The notes beneath the pieces are model-generated. The model did no database searches, had not been told where the DNA came from, and saw only the letters and a program-made list of their open reading frames with translations. The position numbers and the translations under genes are program-made. Source: Amphirosellinia nigrospora (Eukaryota > Ascomycota > Sordariomycetes > Xylariales > Xylariaceae). Taken from it: 64,000 bases of DNA. This document shows positions 48,057 to 59,912 of the stretch, piece after piece. Location of the stretch: the NCBI GenBank assembly GCA_004123355.1, contig SCHM01000005.1, forward strand, positions 124,001 through 188,000, read 5' to 3'. Within the stretch, counting starts at the first letter, position 1. The number at the start of each line of letters is the position of its first letter.

Positions 48057-48391
48057 CTAGAAATGCCTACCCTTGTAGCAGTATTCCGGACTAATCCGCT
48101 TCCAGAACTGGCCCTCTCTTGGTTTGAGAAACATGGGCTCCGTAATCGCAAGGTACTCTTTATAATAGTCCTTTGTGATTTGCTCCTTGAAACCACTCGG
48201 GCGACTTCGACAATTCTCAACCCAGCTGATTTTCCCGGGATCCTCAGGGTCCTAAAATAACTTCAAAGAAAGTACACCTGTTCGGCGATTACCTTGTCAA
48301 ACACTGGTTTGAAGGCATCAAAAAAGCGATCAACATTTTCTGGAGCGATGTACACTGTTACGTGTAGACTCATGCCAAAGGGAAAAGACAT
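48057..48391 (-). CDS. Small ABM-type (antibiotic biosynthesis monooxygenase fold) protein
   Basis: It starts MSFPFGMSLHVTVYIAPENVDRFFD and continues DAFKPVFDKVIAE, CTFFEV, DPEDPGKISWVEN, SPEWF and KDYYKEYLAITEPMF, the alternating strand-helix order of the dimeric ferredoxin-like ABM fold, about 110 residues. Members act as cofactor-free oxygenases or as unknown small enzymes in secondary metabolism. The frame slips near 48285 and 48213, so the reading frame changes inside a protein that otherwise matches from end to end. No catalytic assignment is possible. It has its own upstream region of about 150 bp with clean AT-rich leader. Confidence 0.65.
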
Positions 48392-49240
48392 GGTGTAAGG
48401 TAGAGCAGATGTGTTGTTGATATGTAAGTTGTGTTTTAGTAGAGATTATTCTGTGATTGTTGATGATATTGAAGATGGTGTGATGAGGTAAGCTAAGGTA
48501 GATGGCAAAATGTGGGTGGGTTGAGTGGACTTAAATAGACCAAGAACTAAATAACAACTTCTTTGTGGTAGCGGAAACAATATAACTTAAAGGTATTGTG
48601 CAAAAACCCATTCTGTAGCTGTAAATTTATTAAGTCGTCAGTAGCATAATTAAAAACAAGAGGAATATGATTGGAAGAACCGTCCTCTTGTAAGGATTAC
48701 ATCGAAGGGTCCCAGTGAGGTGCACACCCGACAGCTACCCCCCCCCCCCCCCCCCCCTTCAGTATTAATATTTACGTCTCGCAGGTTGATGCCCTCAAAT
48801 ATTCCGATAAATCAGCGTTCGAGAAATTATCTCAATAAGTGTCAGTGTTTCACAGGTTCATTCTTGTCCGAGGCAAAGCTGACAATCGATGTTGGTCGGC
48901 AGTGCGCGATATCTGAAGTTACCGGCTGTGTTTTTTGGCTAAATATTCCTTGAAGGTCGATTTATGACGATGTGAGCATGCTACACTTTGGACAGTATCA
49001 CATGAATAAAATCTATCGGGCCTCGAATAGGAATAGAGGAATGTTGCTAAACACCAGAACGCCTGTGCCTAGCCCTGAATTCTAGAAGCTACCCTATGAA
49101 TGCCAAGACTCACACAGTGTTGAAAATAGTGCCTAGTATTCTCACACATTATAATCTTAAAAACAACTTCATAACAACCAATTCAATCGAAAGCCCCGAC
49201 CACTTTTACAGGTTGGCCAACGCCCGTTATATCAGCGAAA
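48392..49240. other. Gene-free stretch with a poly-C run
   Basis: Promoter of the ABM gene, then unrecognised sequence and the 20-base C run at 48738-48757. The frame starting at 49096 overlaps the EXPERA gene start in another frame and is a shadow. Confidence 0.4.
48738..48757 (+). repeat. Poly-C run of 20
   Basis: An uninterrupted run of 20 C. Unusually long for a nuclear genome and a place where sequence length is likely to be misread. Confidence 0.9.
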
Positions 49241-50193
49241 ATGACATCCTCAACACGGTCTATCCTCGACCGCATCTACCTGGTCTACTTCGCGATCCAT
49301 ATTCCTATTCTCTTCTGTAAGCATTAGGCTCATGAACTATCTCTCATTTCAAAATCGCCTAGGGAAGGCTTTGATTGAGCGCCGGCAATTGATTGATAGC
49401 TGTCTGGCCCCTCTTTCAAATGGCTGGCCCTCACTACCCTCGTTTCACATATAGCTTCATAGAAAGACGTAAGAGTTGGAATTGCGGTGAGATGAGAATT
49501 GCCCATACAACTCATCTCATCCTTTGAAGCCTCACAACATACCACGCCCATCTCACACCTGCGATCCTCCACACATCAACCTAACACACTCCCCCCTCTA
49601 ACAAAGTCAAACAAAACTAACGCTCTCCCACAGGCGTAGACCTAGTCCCCTATACCCAAAATCCCTCTGGATCCCCCCCTCCTCCCCCCTACACTTCCTA
49701 CACTCGTTACGAGAATACTACATCACCGCCTACAACGACCAATTCTTCCTCCCGCCGCCGGCCCCGATCCCCTCCTTCTTCCCGCTATACGCCTTCCTGG
49801 AGCTCGTGATCCACCTCCCCGTGTCCCTGTGGGCCGTCCGCGCGCTCACGCGCCAGCTGTCCGGGTCCGCGGAATTGCTCCTCCTCGCGTATGGTCTCGA
49901 GACGGCGCTCACAACGCTGACTTGCATGTATGACATCTTCCTCTGGGATCCCGCTGTCGTCACTGCGGAGCAGAAGACGGTGTTGCTTGGTGGGCTTTAT
50001 GGCGGGTATTTGGCGCTTGGTGAGTTTATCTGCTCTCTTGTTTTTTTTTCCTGTTGGCGGTTTTCGGTGTTCTTTGCTGGTAGTATTCTGAGAGTGTAGC
50101 TAATGAGTTCTAGCTGTCTTGCTCACTGTCGACATGTACGCGCGAGTGCTGAAGCGCCTCAATGCCGCGGATGCGGTGAAGAAGGCGCAATAA
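49241..50193 (+). CDS. EXPERA-domain membrane protein (TMEM97/sigma-2 receptor-like)
   Basis: EXPERA proteins are four-span ER proteins tied to sterol metabolism and lipid transport. Exon 1 (49241-49316) gives MTSSTRSILDRIYLVYFAIHI, the typical first span. Intron 1 is 49317-49633. Exon 2 gives GVDLVP, REYYITAYNDQFFLPPP, a span (YAFLELVIHLPVSLWAVRAL), LLLAYGLETALTTL (span 3) and GGLYGGYLAL. Intron 2 is 50020-50113, and exon 3 ends with the fourth span and a KKAQ tail. The C-terminal lysines suit ER retrieval. One frame slip falls in the C-rich stretch near 49675. About 180 residues, normal for the family. It ends about 310 bp before a convergent gene. Confidence 0.85.
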
Positions 50194-50505
50194 ACGGGCG
50201 TCTCCTTGAGTCAATTAATTACCGAAGGAATGATTTAGGCCTGGTGGGTGCGCCATCTAAGGTATTACATTATACATAATAAATGATATCAGAGCGACGG
50301 TGCAAAGAGCCAATCTCGGCCGGTATTTTGAATTCGAGCGCCGTTGCCGTAAACTCCTAATGCTACAGCCAGCCCAAAAAATGGCTTCCATCATACATCG
50401 GACATTGGTTCCTCGTAATCTATAAGTAGTAGGTATATGTACAAGACTGGGGGGTATCCTTCTCTTTCATTTTCTCTATTCCCCGTGATAGGCAGGCTAA
50501 ACGGT

Positions 50506-51488
50506 CTAATCAATGCGCTTCGAGTACCCCCATCCATTCCCGACGCCCTTGCCATTCAGTCCGTAGCCGAGCGGCGTGGCGCCGCCCATGCCCCTTCCGC
50601 GTAGCCTCTTAGGCAGGATGACACCGAAGAAGTAGGCACCGGAGGCGAGCACGCCAGCGAGGAAGGCGACGATGCCGTAGAATACGGTACTGGCGTAAAT
50701 GTGGCCACCCATGCCTTGCCACTCGACCTTGCCCTCGGTCTTCGGTAAGGTCGGGTGGGGAACCAGCGGACGCTGAAGCTCAGGGGTAAGGGGTCGCCGA
50801 TGACAAGACGGCGCGTGTGACTGCCGGCCATGTGGCTCAGCGGACTAGTGCTATAGGCGGCGCCACTGTCGAGGACACCGCTGTCGTGTGGGTGGATGTG
50901 GTGTTTCGGTGTGCTATGTAGCAGCACGTTCATGTGTGTGCTGATGTGCATATGGCTTAGCTGCAGGGTCCGGCGAGGGCGAAGACGAGCGGGATGAACT
51001 CGGGATCGAGCGGTTTCTCGCCGATGCGCTCGACGTGGGCGGGGGGTCGCGAGGGTAGGCGGCAGGCGAGGGGCGCGTCGCTGTGGACATAGAATTCGAG
51101 GAGGTGGAAGAAGGGGTCGTCGATGATAGGGATGGTGCAGTTGAGCTCGGTCTCGATGCCGTAGTGGAATTCGAGGGCTTGCCGGTCTCGTTACACATGG
51201 GGAAGGGAATCCATTGGATCTCGTCGCGGCGTCCTGGATGTGCTCGCCCGTTTCTCTATCGTTGAGGACCTGGGTTAGCAGCAGCTTGGGACCAGATGAC
51301 ACCAGACTGGTAACAACAAGAGGGTGGGAGGTTCCTCACATGCTACGGTTCATGCACTCGACCGGGATGGGAGCGCCATAGTGATAAGATGGAGGATTCC
51401 TTCTTCTAAGCTCGACGATGCAACGGCCAATTGGACAAAACAGAGGGGCGACCACACCTAGAGCAAGGCGGGCGATGGGCGACGGCAT
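50506..51488 (-). CDS. Conserved fungal type I membrane protein, unnamed
   Basis: It starts MPSPIARLALGVVAPLFCPIG, a signal peptide, then VPVECMNRS-type motif (IPVECMNRSM) before an intron near 51339. A lumenal domain follows: RETGEHIQDAATR, IQWIPFPMCNETGKP, LNCTIPIIDDPFFHLLEFYVHSD, ACRLPSRP and an AG(T)LQLSHMHISTHMNVLLHS block. A single span near the C-terminus (TVFYGIVAFLAGVLASGAYFF) precedes a basic tail (LPKRLRGRG). The order matches a family seen across Pezizomycotina without known function. Frame slips occur near 51205, 50965 and 50740. It has several N-glycosylation sites, consistent with the secretory pathway. Confidence 0.6.
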
Positions 51489-52158
51489 GATGCTATAATT
51501 ACCGGATGCGGACGCGAGTGTGGATGTAATAAGGCATGTAATTGTTGTCAAAGACTGCTGTGAGCGGGATTAGTGTCGGATGTTTACGGCGGAAGCTTGA
51601 GCATGTCGATATCAATATCGCCGCGCGTTCAAATGTATAAGGGATGGTAGTTGGAACTGGCCAACGAGGCCATGTGAGTGTGAGTGTGTGAGTGTGCCGT
51701 GTCTTGAGGCGACACCAAATTCGTTATCGACACCTGTCAAAAGGCTGAAAGGTAGCCTGGTAGCTGGTAGGTAGTGGCTGATAGCGCCCGAGAGCCCCAC
51801 CTATTCAGTGTATTTACCCTCCTAAGGTTACCTAGACAGACAGACATCTCCCCATCAACATCTACTAGAAGACGAATCGAGAGCCACATCAAGTGAGAAT
51901 ATCGACACTTTAACTTGTTAAATCTATACTCTCGAGCCCAAAGATGTCCAGATATGATCTACCAAATGAGAAAGAGCATCAATCACATCGAGGTGACATT
52001 CATAAAGACCGAATGTCACCCTCAAAATCAATTAGCAGTCCATAGCTGCCTACAAGTAGGTAGCCAATGACGACCCATCTGAGGCAGTTGTCTACAAGCG
52101 ACAAACAGGAGGATTAGCTGCTTTTCCATTCCAACTAATAGTCAGAGGCCACACTTCA
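51489..52158. other. Intergenic with a (gtgagt)n microsatellite
   Basis: Upstream region of the type I membrane protein gene. A short gtgagtgtgagtgtgtgagtgtg microsatellite-like tract lies near 51673-51694, and ggtagctggtaggtag repeats near 51757-51772. No gene. Confidence 0.45.
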
Positions 52159-53286
52159 TCATCCTAAATTTGCCTGACTCTGTGGTGGGTGGAGGGCGAC
52201 GCCTAGCTGCAACCCGGCCAGGACACTCGCGACGACAGAACAACGGTTGATGACAAAATGAGGAGACCTAGCCAGAATGTCCAGAACTGCATCGGATTTC
52301 TTCTGTCCCTCCAGATCGATCTCCAGTCGCGGGGGATTGACAAACTCATAAGCGATGTCCATGAGGCGGGTGTTGTAAAGGGCAAACTCTTTCAGCGCCG
52401 GCCGAACGCTGCGGCACCCGTTCTCGTCGTCCAAATTTATGCCATTCTTCTCGAGGTAAGTTGTTGTTCGGTCCTCGTACGCTGGGAACAGATAGTCTAA
52501 AGATTTAATAGTCTCTTCAATGACCTGCGCTGGAATTGGAAGTTGAGGCCTTGGTCGATACACCTCGCATCAGTCATCTCGCCGACATTGCATGATTTCG
52601 AGGCCTCCTCGACGACGAAAAAGAACTTACGGTTGTTTCTTAACTAGTACTAATGCGTCCAGGAGCCATTGTTTCTGCCAGAATACGTAGATGACGTTGA
52701 GGTTCGAGTTGTACCAAGGTGCTTCCAGATGTCCTCAGCTGGCTGAACCTCTATTCGGTGTACTTTATGATATTGGCCACTGTAAGCTTATGAGTGAGAC
52801 GACTCTGAATCCCGACAATCTCAGACAGGTCATCTGGCGTTGCGACGTCTCCTTGAACTCCTTGCGGATAGAAGACGCCACGAGCGAAGGTCGACAACTG
52901 GGAACCATCTCCCAACGATCGATTCGCTTCTTGATTCGTGGATCCCTCGGACCTCTTGAGTTCACCCTGAGCCACAGCCGAATAGCTCGATCAATGGCAG
53001 TCTGCTGGTCATCATCGGACTTGCCTGCGAAGGCCCCCGGTTGTAGCCCAGCCTTGATCTGTGTCCGGGTCGCTCCCGTATGCTGTCTCATATACATAAT
53101 GACAGAAGTGGCCAAGTCAAGCTTCCGTAACGCCCCATCATTGTTGCCATTTGTTTTGAAGTCGATATCGGTCTCGATCCATTCAAAGAATTCTTTATGG
53201 CGATCTAAGTGAAAATCCCCATTCTCATCATACGCAAACCACTCTTTTAGAATGTCCTGCCGTTTCGCATCATCCATAACCACCAC
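52159..53286 (-). CDS. Conserved fungal hypothetical protein
   Basis: No family name known to me. The N-terminal half (MDDAKRQDILKEWFAYDENG, DLATSVIMYMRQHTGAT, IDRAIRLWLRVNSRGP) is helical. After a frame change near 52915 it continues DGSQLSTFARGVFYP, then LTHKLTVANIIKYT and DIWKHLG with FW, a block seen in fungal accessory proteins that often sit near NLR or HET genes. A further frame change or intron near 52575-52690 leads to a C-terminal region (LPIPAQVIEETIKSLDYLFPAYED, RLEIDLEGQKKSD) ending at 52159. No signal peptide or membrane span. Soluble, possibly cytosolic. Confidence 0.55.
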
Positions 53287-54559
53287 TTATTATTATTTTG
53301 GAATAACGAGGTCGGCAAAACTCGACGACGCACAATTCCAATTAGTCTGAATCCTACTTATGTTCACCCGGTGTCGCGAAAAGCCTGTAATGAGGCAGGG
53401 GAAGAAGGGAAGAAAAGTTTCTGTTAATATTTCTCCAATCAGCCAGCGATACATGCCACGTAGGTTCCAGTCTACTCGACCTCGCGCACAAGTAGGTGCA
53501 ACCCTCAACAAGAAATAGTCGTGGAACATCGTACGTGGGTAATTGGCCGTCTTTTCGACCTAGCGCGCGCTTAAGGACGGCGTGACAGAAGATCCTAGCA
53601 TGCTGCTACTGTATTCAAATGTTGGAGGTGGCTTCTTACCTTTTTCGGACGACAACTTTTATGCCGATAATCAAAAAGCCGGCCCTCGGTCAAGAAACAT
53701 AAAGCCATCAAGGCGAGAGACATGGTATTTACACATTAAATAACACTAACACTAATTTCCAGCAGCGCAAGAAAAGGAATAATTAACCGCCGAAGCTGAT
53801 ACTTGTTGTTCTTGGCTCTTTTCAGCACAGCACACATCCACATTCAGCTGCATACTGTATTTAGGCAAGCGCCTGCCCGCTGTCGACTTATCGATCACCG
53901 CGATGAACCATTGGCTGGGCTTTACTAACTTAGAGGCTGCGCAATACATTGCGCCCTGCATGGCGCAGCCATCGCTTACCACCCTTGCCCTACTAATCGG
54001 ATTCCAGTCAATCATAGGTTAGTCTATGCGACGCGATGGCCTCCTACTTTGACGCTGACTGTCATTGTCAACAAAAGGCGGAACTTATAGCTTCTTCAAG
54101 CTTTCCCCTTCGGCCATCCTACTCTCATTCGTACGTGCTACGTAGGCCAAGCAGTCTCTTAGCACTGAAAGCTGATTAGGCAATGGTGCTACAGCGCAAT
54201 AGGGCCGGCTTCGAGATCTAAGATAGCCGCGTATTACGCTGATGTACGAGCCATACTCTGCATTGTCCGCCAAAGCTATTTTCATTTGAGGTGGCCTATC
54301 TCATAGACTACAAATCGTCCTTTACTAACTGCCCGAGCCGCTCCAAGTCGACTGATGGCTATACGCGTGTACTGAAGCTGACATAGACGATAGACTGTCG
54401 TCGATATCTTCAAGGCATTCTCCTAAATGGGGGTCAAGCTTCTGAAAATTTCCTAAGACTGAAGAGACAAAAGATCAATTAGTACAATTAACTACCAACA
54501 TATAAGCCCGCCTCGAGAACCTATGCACAGCTAATAGGAGGGCATGTAACACCTGTTTT
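53287..54559. other. Gene-free stretch
   Basis: Upstream region of the 53-kb gene and unrecognised sequence. The frames at 53293-53529 and 53752-54015 (minus) have no known domain. Nothing else is seen. Confidence 0.4.
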
Positions 54560-56320
54560 ATACTGAACCGCCTTCAAATGAACATTCAGCAAGGCCAGCA
54601 GGAGGGCCAGCCCTGTCTTTCCAAGTCGAGCTCGAGCTCGCCCAAAAGTCTATCACGAAGTATAGCGAGGCACTGCACAGAGCGATCCAGTATTTACCAC
54701 CGGCGAGCTCCCATGGATTCCATTTACATCGCAAAAACAAAAAAGTCGACACTACGTATTTGCCTTTAGCAAGCATCACAGAGGATACTACGGTTGTGAT
54801 TGAGATCGAGTGCAAGTCGGAAGATTTCATGAAGCATCTCCAAAAACACAGCAAGAAAGGCCATTTAGCAAGCATACTGAAGTCATTCAGCCACGAGCCG
54901 CGCTTTGTGTGGAATCCAACACTGCGGCTTGCCTCTGGCTCGGATAGTCTCTCCCAGCAATGGCGATGAGTTCGGACGGGTTTGTGTGTCGCCCTGAAAG
55001 CATCATGGGTACAAGGGCACTACTTGTGAGTCGACGTGAAGGGGGCAAGACTAAGCGCAGAGGCGGTATTGCTGTAGTCGGAGGCGTCATCGTGGTTAAT
55101 AACACGTTGTATGGCCTGTCCGTTGGGCACTACAATGTTGGGCTCCAGCCACGGTTGGATGAACACCCGATGTCTGAGGAGCCTAAAACCAGTAAACTGA
55201 AAAGAATACGGTCTTTCGTATCCGCTAAGGATGGTGGTGGCACCAAAACGAAACCAGAACCGGAGGATAGCCAGTATCTCATGACCGCACGTGGTTGAGT
55301 CCCGTTTCTTGAGCGAGGAACACCCACAAGATTCCACGACTGGGCTTTGGTAGAGTTAACTCTGGACGTCCCACATCAGAACTCTCTCCGATCGCGACTA
55401 TCTAGGGAGGTGTCAGGCCACGACGCGACCGATATTGTCGTCAGTGACATTTTCAGCGAGCACATTTTCTCCGAGTCAAATGAAATTCGATACCCTGCTA
55501 GCCTCGGATGCTTCGTCGTTACTAAGCAGGCCGTGATCCCCGGAAAGGTGTCTGCGGGCTCCACTAGGATATCACTAGCTTCAAAGTCGTCGCACAATGC
55601 ATTAGCAGAGGTTCTCGTAGTCCGCTTAAAGGATATTCTTCGTATGTCACGATTCACCTGACCATGCGATACTAGATGTGCTAATATTGAAAATACAGCT
55701 AGAGGATCGTCCGGGTCTTGGGTGATTATCGATGGGAAACTACTCGGAACCGTCATCGCTGGGCTGACGGCCCACCTCGAGCATTTGTAGCTCCTATCGA
55801 GGACACCTTCAAAAGTATAAAGGAGCATCTTCATGCGACTAGGGTGTGCCTGCCATCTCGAGTCGATACTGGCATCTTTAAGTTGCAAAGGCTGCAGCAG
55901 CAATCACGATGGCTAAGACGTGACGAAGTGGGAACGAGCGATGATGGCGCCGACCTGCTCGAGCTCGAGTTGCTCCTTGCTCAAAGACAATCCGAGCTAA
56001 GGGAGTGCGATAGCCGTCGATCAGTACCCAGCATGGGCTGGTTTGGTGTTTCGAGACAAGAAGTACTCGAACAATCTGCTACATTTCTCAATCCTCGTAG
56101 CTTCTCCGACTCGCGCGTTGGTGCAGAACTCTCCGGGAACACCATAAAATCTCTATTGCTTCTCGGTCACATTTTCCCCGTTGTCCCGCGATTCCGTTTG
56201 GCTCACCTGATACCAACCATGATCAACGGGGACGTTTCCTTACAGATATTGGCTACCGAAGCGGGGGAGAACGTTTTCGAGCTTATTTCCTTCTCAGTAT
56301 GGTGCTTCATTGCACAGTAG
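54560..56320 (+). pseudogene. Fungal protein with a trypsin-like-fold domain, frame-broken
   Basis: The N-terminal part (FQVELELAQKSITKYSEALH, VVIEIECKSEDFMKHLQKHS) is helical and unrecognised. The centre reads GGVIVVNNTLYGLSVGHYNV, the His-bearing strand pattern of trypsin-like peptidases in fungal multidomain proteins (GLTVGH/GLTAAH). Later blocks DWALVELTL (candidate Asp region) and GSWVIIDGKLLGTVIAGL (position of the usual GDSGSWV Ser motif, here not readable as GDSG) fit the same fold, followed by AFVAPIEDTFKSIKEHL. A last stretch (55920-56320) is unassigned. Several frame changes interrupt it. It could be a decayed sensor or effector protease of a NLR-like system, or a gene with consensus errors. 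Confidence 0.5.
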
Positions 56321-56336
56321 ATTATCAAACCCGACA

Positions 56337-56932
56337 CACCGATTGGATCCAGGACTTTTTAACTTCTTTAATGAGGTTAATGGAGTTTCCGCTATCGCTT
56401 TTCCAAGCGCTCGCCAGTTGCTTCTCCTCGTCAAGGAAATTCTCGGTGGTCCGAGAATCCCTCATTAGGGGGGGTTAAGTTTGACATTGAACACAGCGAT
56501 GGCAGGTATGAACAAATTTCAATCTATGACGAGTTTACACGGTACATGGGAATGGGGATGTTGGATTTCCTAAACGACCGTCGTACTTTCTACTTGAAGA
56601 TATGACGAGGGGCGACCTTAAAGGTCGACATACACCCTCTCAGGCCGGAGCCAATGTCTCGTTTACTCCTTCAGCTCAGTGACGTCGCCCATAGCAAAGG
56701 ATCAACTGTGCTTGTGTGCGCAGGGGGTCAGGAGGTACTGATAGTTGGTTGGATTGCCTCTCTTCTATTTGGCCTTACTACCGAGCGTCGTAAGTTGTTT
56801 CGCGGAAAGTGGAGGACTCCTTTTCTGCCGATAAGCGAACCATCTTCTCGGGACCCGGATGTTTATGTTTTTTTCGGGCAGGGTATTGAGATATCCGAAG
56901 TCCTTGACAGGAAGTCTCTGTCGCAGTTCTAG
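56337..56932 (+). CDS. Conserved hypothetical, C-terminal part of an accessory protein
   Basis: Not recognised. Readable pieces: RLDPGLFNFFNEVNGVSAIAF, SARQLLLLVKEILGG, VKFDIEHSDGRYEQISIYDEF, MGMGMLDFLNDRRTFYL, then PEPMSRLLLQLSDVAHSKGS and VYVFFGQGIEISEVLDRKSLSQF to the stop at 56930. The pieces lie in more than one frame (changes near 56465 and 56600). The order and composition are protein-like throughout, so a gene is likely. It may be a separate gene or the distal exons of the trypsin-like gene just upstream, on the same strand. Confidence 0.4.
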
Positions 56933-57257
56933 TAAACTTTGATATTTTTTGGTCTAGTCGGCTCGTATCTCGGGGTTTCGCGGCACCATCCGCGAAATAA
57001 AATGTCGAAGGGCATCAATCCTCGCTTTTGTTGTCGAGGTTGGATTCGTCGCAAAATCGAGGCCACGGCGCACTTCCTTGCAGCTAAATTAGTGTTAAAC
57101 TAAGACAATTACAAGATCACCCTCGCGGAATCATGACAGTGCAGTTGAAAAACGAAGTCAACTTTGACAGACTACTCTGAACGACATGTCCAAGAAATTC
57201 ACTTTTGCTAAACACAGGACTTGCTTATCAACCCAAACGTAGATAGTCTATCATTGC

Positions 57258-58278
57258 TTAGTTCATTGGTTTGCGACAAGTCGCCAGAATCAACGTCCAC
57301 GTCAAATTCCAACCCTGCCCATCGTGCTTCTCAGTTAAGTGGCGTAGAATGTGATCATCAAGCATGCCCTTCGCCTTCTCCTTGCTCTCCTCGCTCCAGT
57401 ACGACTGTAACATCCAATCCCGCATCATCCCAAAGCTGCGCAGATAGTCCTCGGCACTCTCTATACGCATGATATGCTCTGTCGGCTGTACCTTGACATC
57501 TCCAAACCCGTACCGGGTGAGTTGCGATGGGAGAAGTTCGGGGTCGATGAACTCAGTTTTACCATTGGGCGCCATTGGCAATACCTCCGGCATGGGCGCT
57601 TCGAACGGCAGTGTCTCGAAGCTGGAGCGCATGTCTGGCACCCAGCCCAGATTGTTCTTGTGCCATACCGTGAAGGCGAATACGCCTCCGGGTTTGAGTA
57701 TCTGCATTACATCTGCTCCATCTATCAGCGCTGCGCGTTCTGGATTACGGAACTTATCGAGTGAGGATTAGACGTACCTTGCAAGACAGCTCCCGGGTCT
57801 GGGATTACATGCATGGCAAAGTTCATTGTTACATGCGAGAATGAGTTCTCGGGGAAGCCGGATTTCTACCAGAATCATTAGACTTGATTTTCCGTTGTTG
57901 GCAGGAGATGGTCGGTCGTACCTGGGCATCGAGAACAGTCGTCTCAACATCAGACCACCCATTCTTCTCGGCGCGTCTCTTCAGCGTGCCCACTAGATTC
58001 TCACTAATATCCGCACACACCATCTTACTCTGCGACAGAACGGGGTTTCCCAAAACCTCGTGTAAGTGCGCGGCGATCGGACCGGTTCCGCAAGCGTGGT
58101 CTAGTAGGGTGAAGGGTTCGCTTGTCGATGCATCGAGACCGGCCTGCTCGAGCAGTAAACCGGCCGGTCGCCTCATGATGCGCTCCGAGTCCTCGATGAA
58201 CTTGTTCATTCGCTCGTCGTCGAAGCCCGAGGCGAAGGATTTGAACATCTTCCCTAGCTCTTCTTGCGCCTTCGCCAT
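57258..58278 (-). CDS. Class I SAM-dependent methyltransferase
   Basis: An intact three-exon gene with no frame break. Exon 1 starts MAKAQEELGKMFKSFASGFDD. Motif I is LLDHACGTGPIAAHL and the acidic post-I residue is in MVCADISENLV. Exon 2 (57865-57778) carries the motif IV/V region (NSFSHVTMNFAMHVIPDP), and exon 3 has LKPGGVFAFTVWHK. The introns, 57921-57866 and 57777-57722, are both 56 nt. About 300 residues with the C-terminal substrate lid (EDYLRSFGMMRDWMLQSYW). It resembles small-molecule methyltransferases of fungal secondary metabolism; the substrate is unknown. It is not close to a synthase in this window. Confidence 0.9.
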
Positions 58279-58803
58279 CTTGATGGTTTATATCTTGTTT
58301 AATAGGGAGGTATGGTACGATGGCACGAACTGAGCGTAATGGCAGGATGTTTAATCACTGTCCAAGTCCGTTATCAAGTTCGTTTATCGCGACATCTTTA
58401 TATAACGCCCATTGTCCCGGGTAAGGGGTCGGGTTAGCGTGGAACTCTCCGTAAAGTCTCCGGCCGTCGACGTGGCGGGCAGAACTAGCCGCTAGACGGA
58501 GGCATTAGCTATGTAGCGGCCCTTTCCCTGGCAACCTAAAACTTTAATACATGCTCAGTTCCGGCATCGTTCGTGGTCTGGATAGAGTGGTAGGCGACCC
58601 GTCCGACCAACATTATGCGAATAGGGAATAAGCCGAGCAAGTTACATTCAACTCTTGTGGTAAACAAGTATATTGGTTTGTATTCAGGGTTAACTAGAGA
58701 TTAGGTACATAGTTGCTATCTTAAACTCTAAACCTCTTTGCAACGGGTTACGAGAACGACGCTAAACTCTAATTACTATCCGCGTTGAATGTTCAATAAG
58801 ACA
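58279..58803. other. Methyltransferase upstream region
   Basis: Contains the methyltransferase promoter (a TATA-like tttatataac at about 58396-58405) and the 3' flank of the lipase gene. No other feature. Confidence 0.4.
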
Positions 58804-59912
58804 TTATGTAGTTTGATTACGGAACACAACCTCGGGCCATTCTGTCGAGGGGCCATCTAAAAGCGGGGAATTCCGACCGAGCAAAGTGAAATCAAAGAAA
58901 GCCCTGACGTAGTCATTCAAGATCTTATACATGCGATTTCCGTCAATGGGGCCAGTGGACGGGTCAGTAGGCATGATAGTTTTCCAAAAGGTATCGTCGC
59001 AGAAATCATGATGCATGCTCCCGTTAATCGTCACGAATCTAAAATACCCCGTCTGGTATTCTATGAACGTTTCCCACGTAACGTCGTGGTCGGGATCCTC
59101 GCCTGTATGAAACTCGCTTCCGATCAAGAAGACCGGCTTCTTCGCATCTGCGACCGTACTATTCTCCGCCAGAGTCTCATAAAACGAACCGTCGAGGTTC
59201 AGCCCCGACACGAAGCGGCCGTCATCGTATATCGCAGCGACCCCCGCAGCGCCGCCTAGCGAGTACCCGAAGGAGCCCATGTGCGTCGTGTTGAACGGTG
59301 CCCCGAGCTTCCGGGTCAGTTCGGGAAGTACTTCAGGAAGACGGCGTTGTCTACCACGCGGGTGTCGTAGATGGCCTCGATGAGAGCCGCGTCCGTGTAA
59401 TCGATGTCGACGCCCACGACGCCGGTCCCGTTCGGGTAGCGGATGAACGGCTGCTCGAACGGATGGTCTAGCCCCACCACCGTGTACCCGTGCGACACCA
59501 GCTCCGAGATCAGGATGGTGTTCCCCGCAACGGAGGACCCCCGCCGCCGGGACCGAATAGGAGGGTGGGCAACTGGGGCTCCCCCTCGTCCCGCTCTTTC
59601 AGAAAGGGGGCGTTGGGCTGGATGGTGGATGTGAAGGTGGAGAGGAAGCCCGCGCTGTAGTGGAACTGCGTCTCCATGATGGCTGCCAGCTCCGGCTCTA
59701 GGTATGGCTGTGGCGGGCCGTGCGTTTCTGGAGTGTGGGGTAGTAGATGGTAGCCAAGAATGCGGTGCTGATGTTATTCGGCGCCAAGGGTCGTGTGGGT
59801 GTAGTGCTCGTGATGCTTGCTGACGCCGACGTTGTATTTCCCCGTCGGTGGGGAGAGAGACGGCGTGGGTGAGACACCCTTGCAGGATCGTGAGTACTGC
59901 GACTGCGAGCAT
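58804..59912 (-). CDS. PAF-acetylhydrolase-like secreted lipase
   Basis: An alpha/beta hydrolase of the platelet-activating-factor acetylhydrolase type II family. ATG at 59912 gives a signal peptide (MLAVAVLTILQGCLTHAVS). Conserved blocks: RILGYHLLPHTPETH (partly after a slip), FLSTFTSTIQPNAPFL, LLFGPGGGG near the oxyanion region, ISELVSHGYTVVGLDHPFEQ, GVDIDYTDAALIEAIYDTR. The nucleophile elbow is MGSFGYSLGGAAG (GYSLG Ser), with INGSMHHDFCDD carrying the catalytic His region near the end. One-base slips near 59325, 59540, 59620-59760 split the chain into frames. It ends at 58804. About 360 residues. A longer N-terminal extension from 59999 is possible but would hide the signal peptide. Confidence 0.82.
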
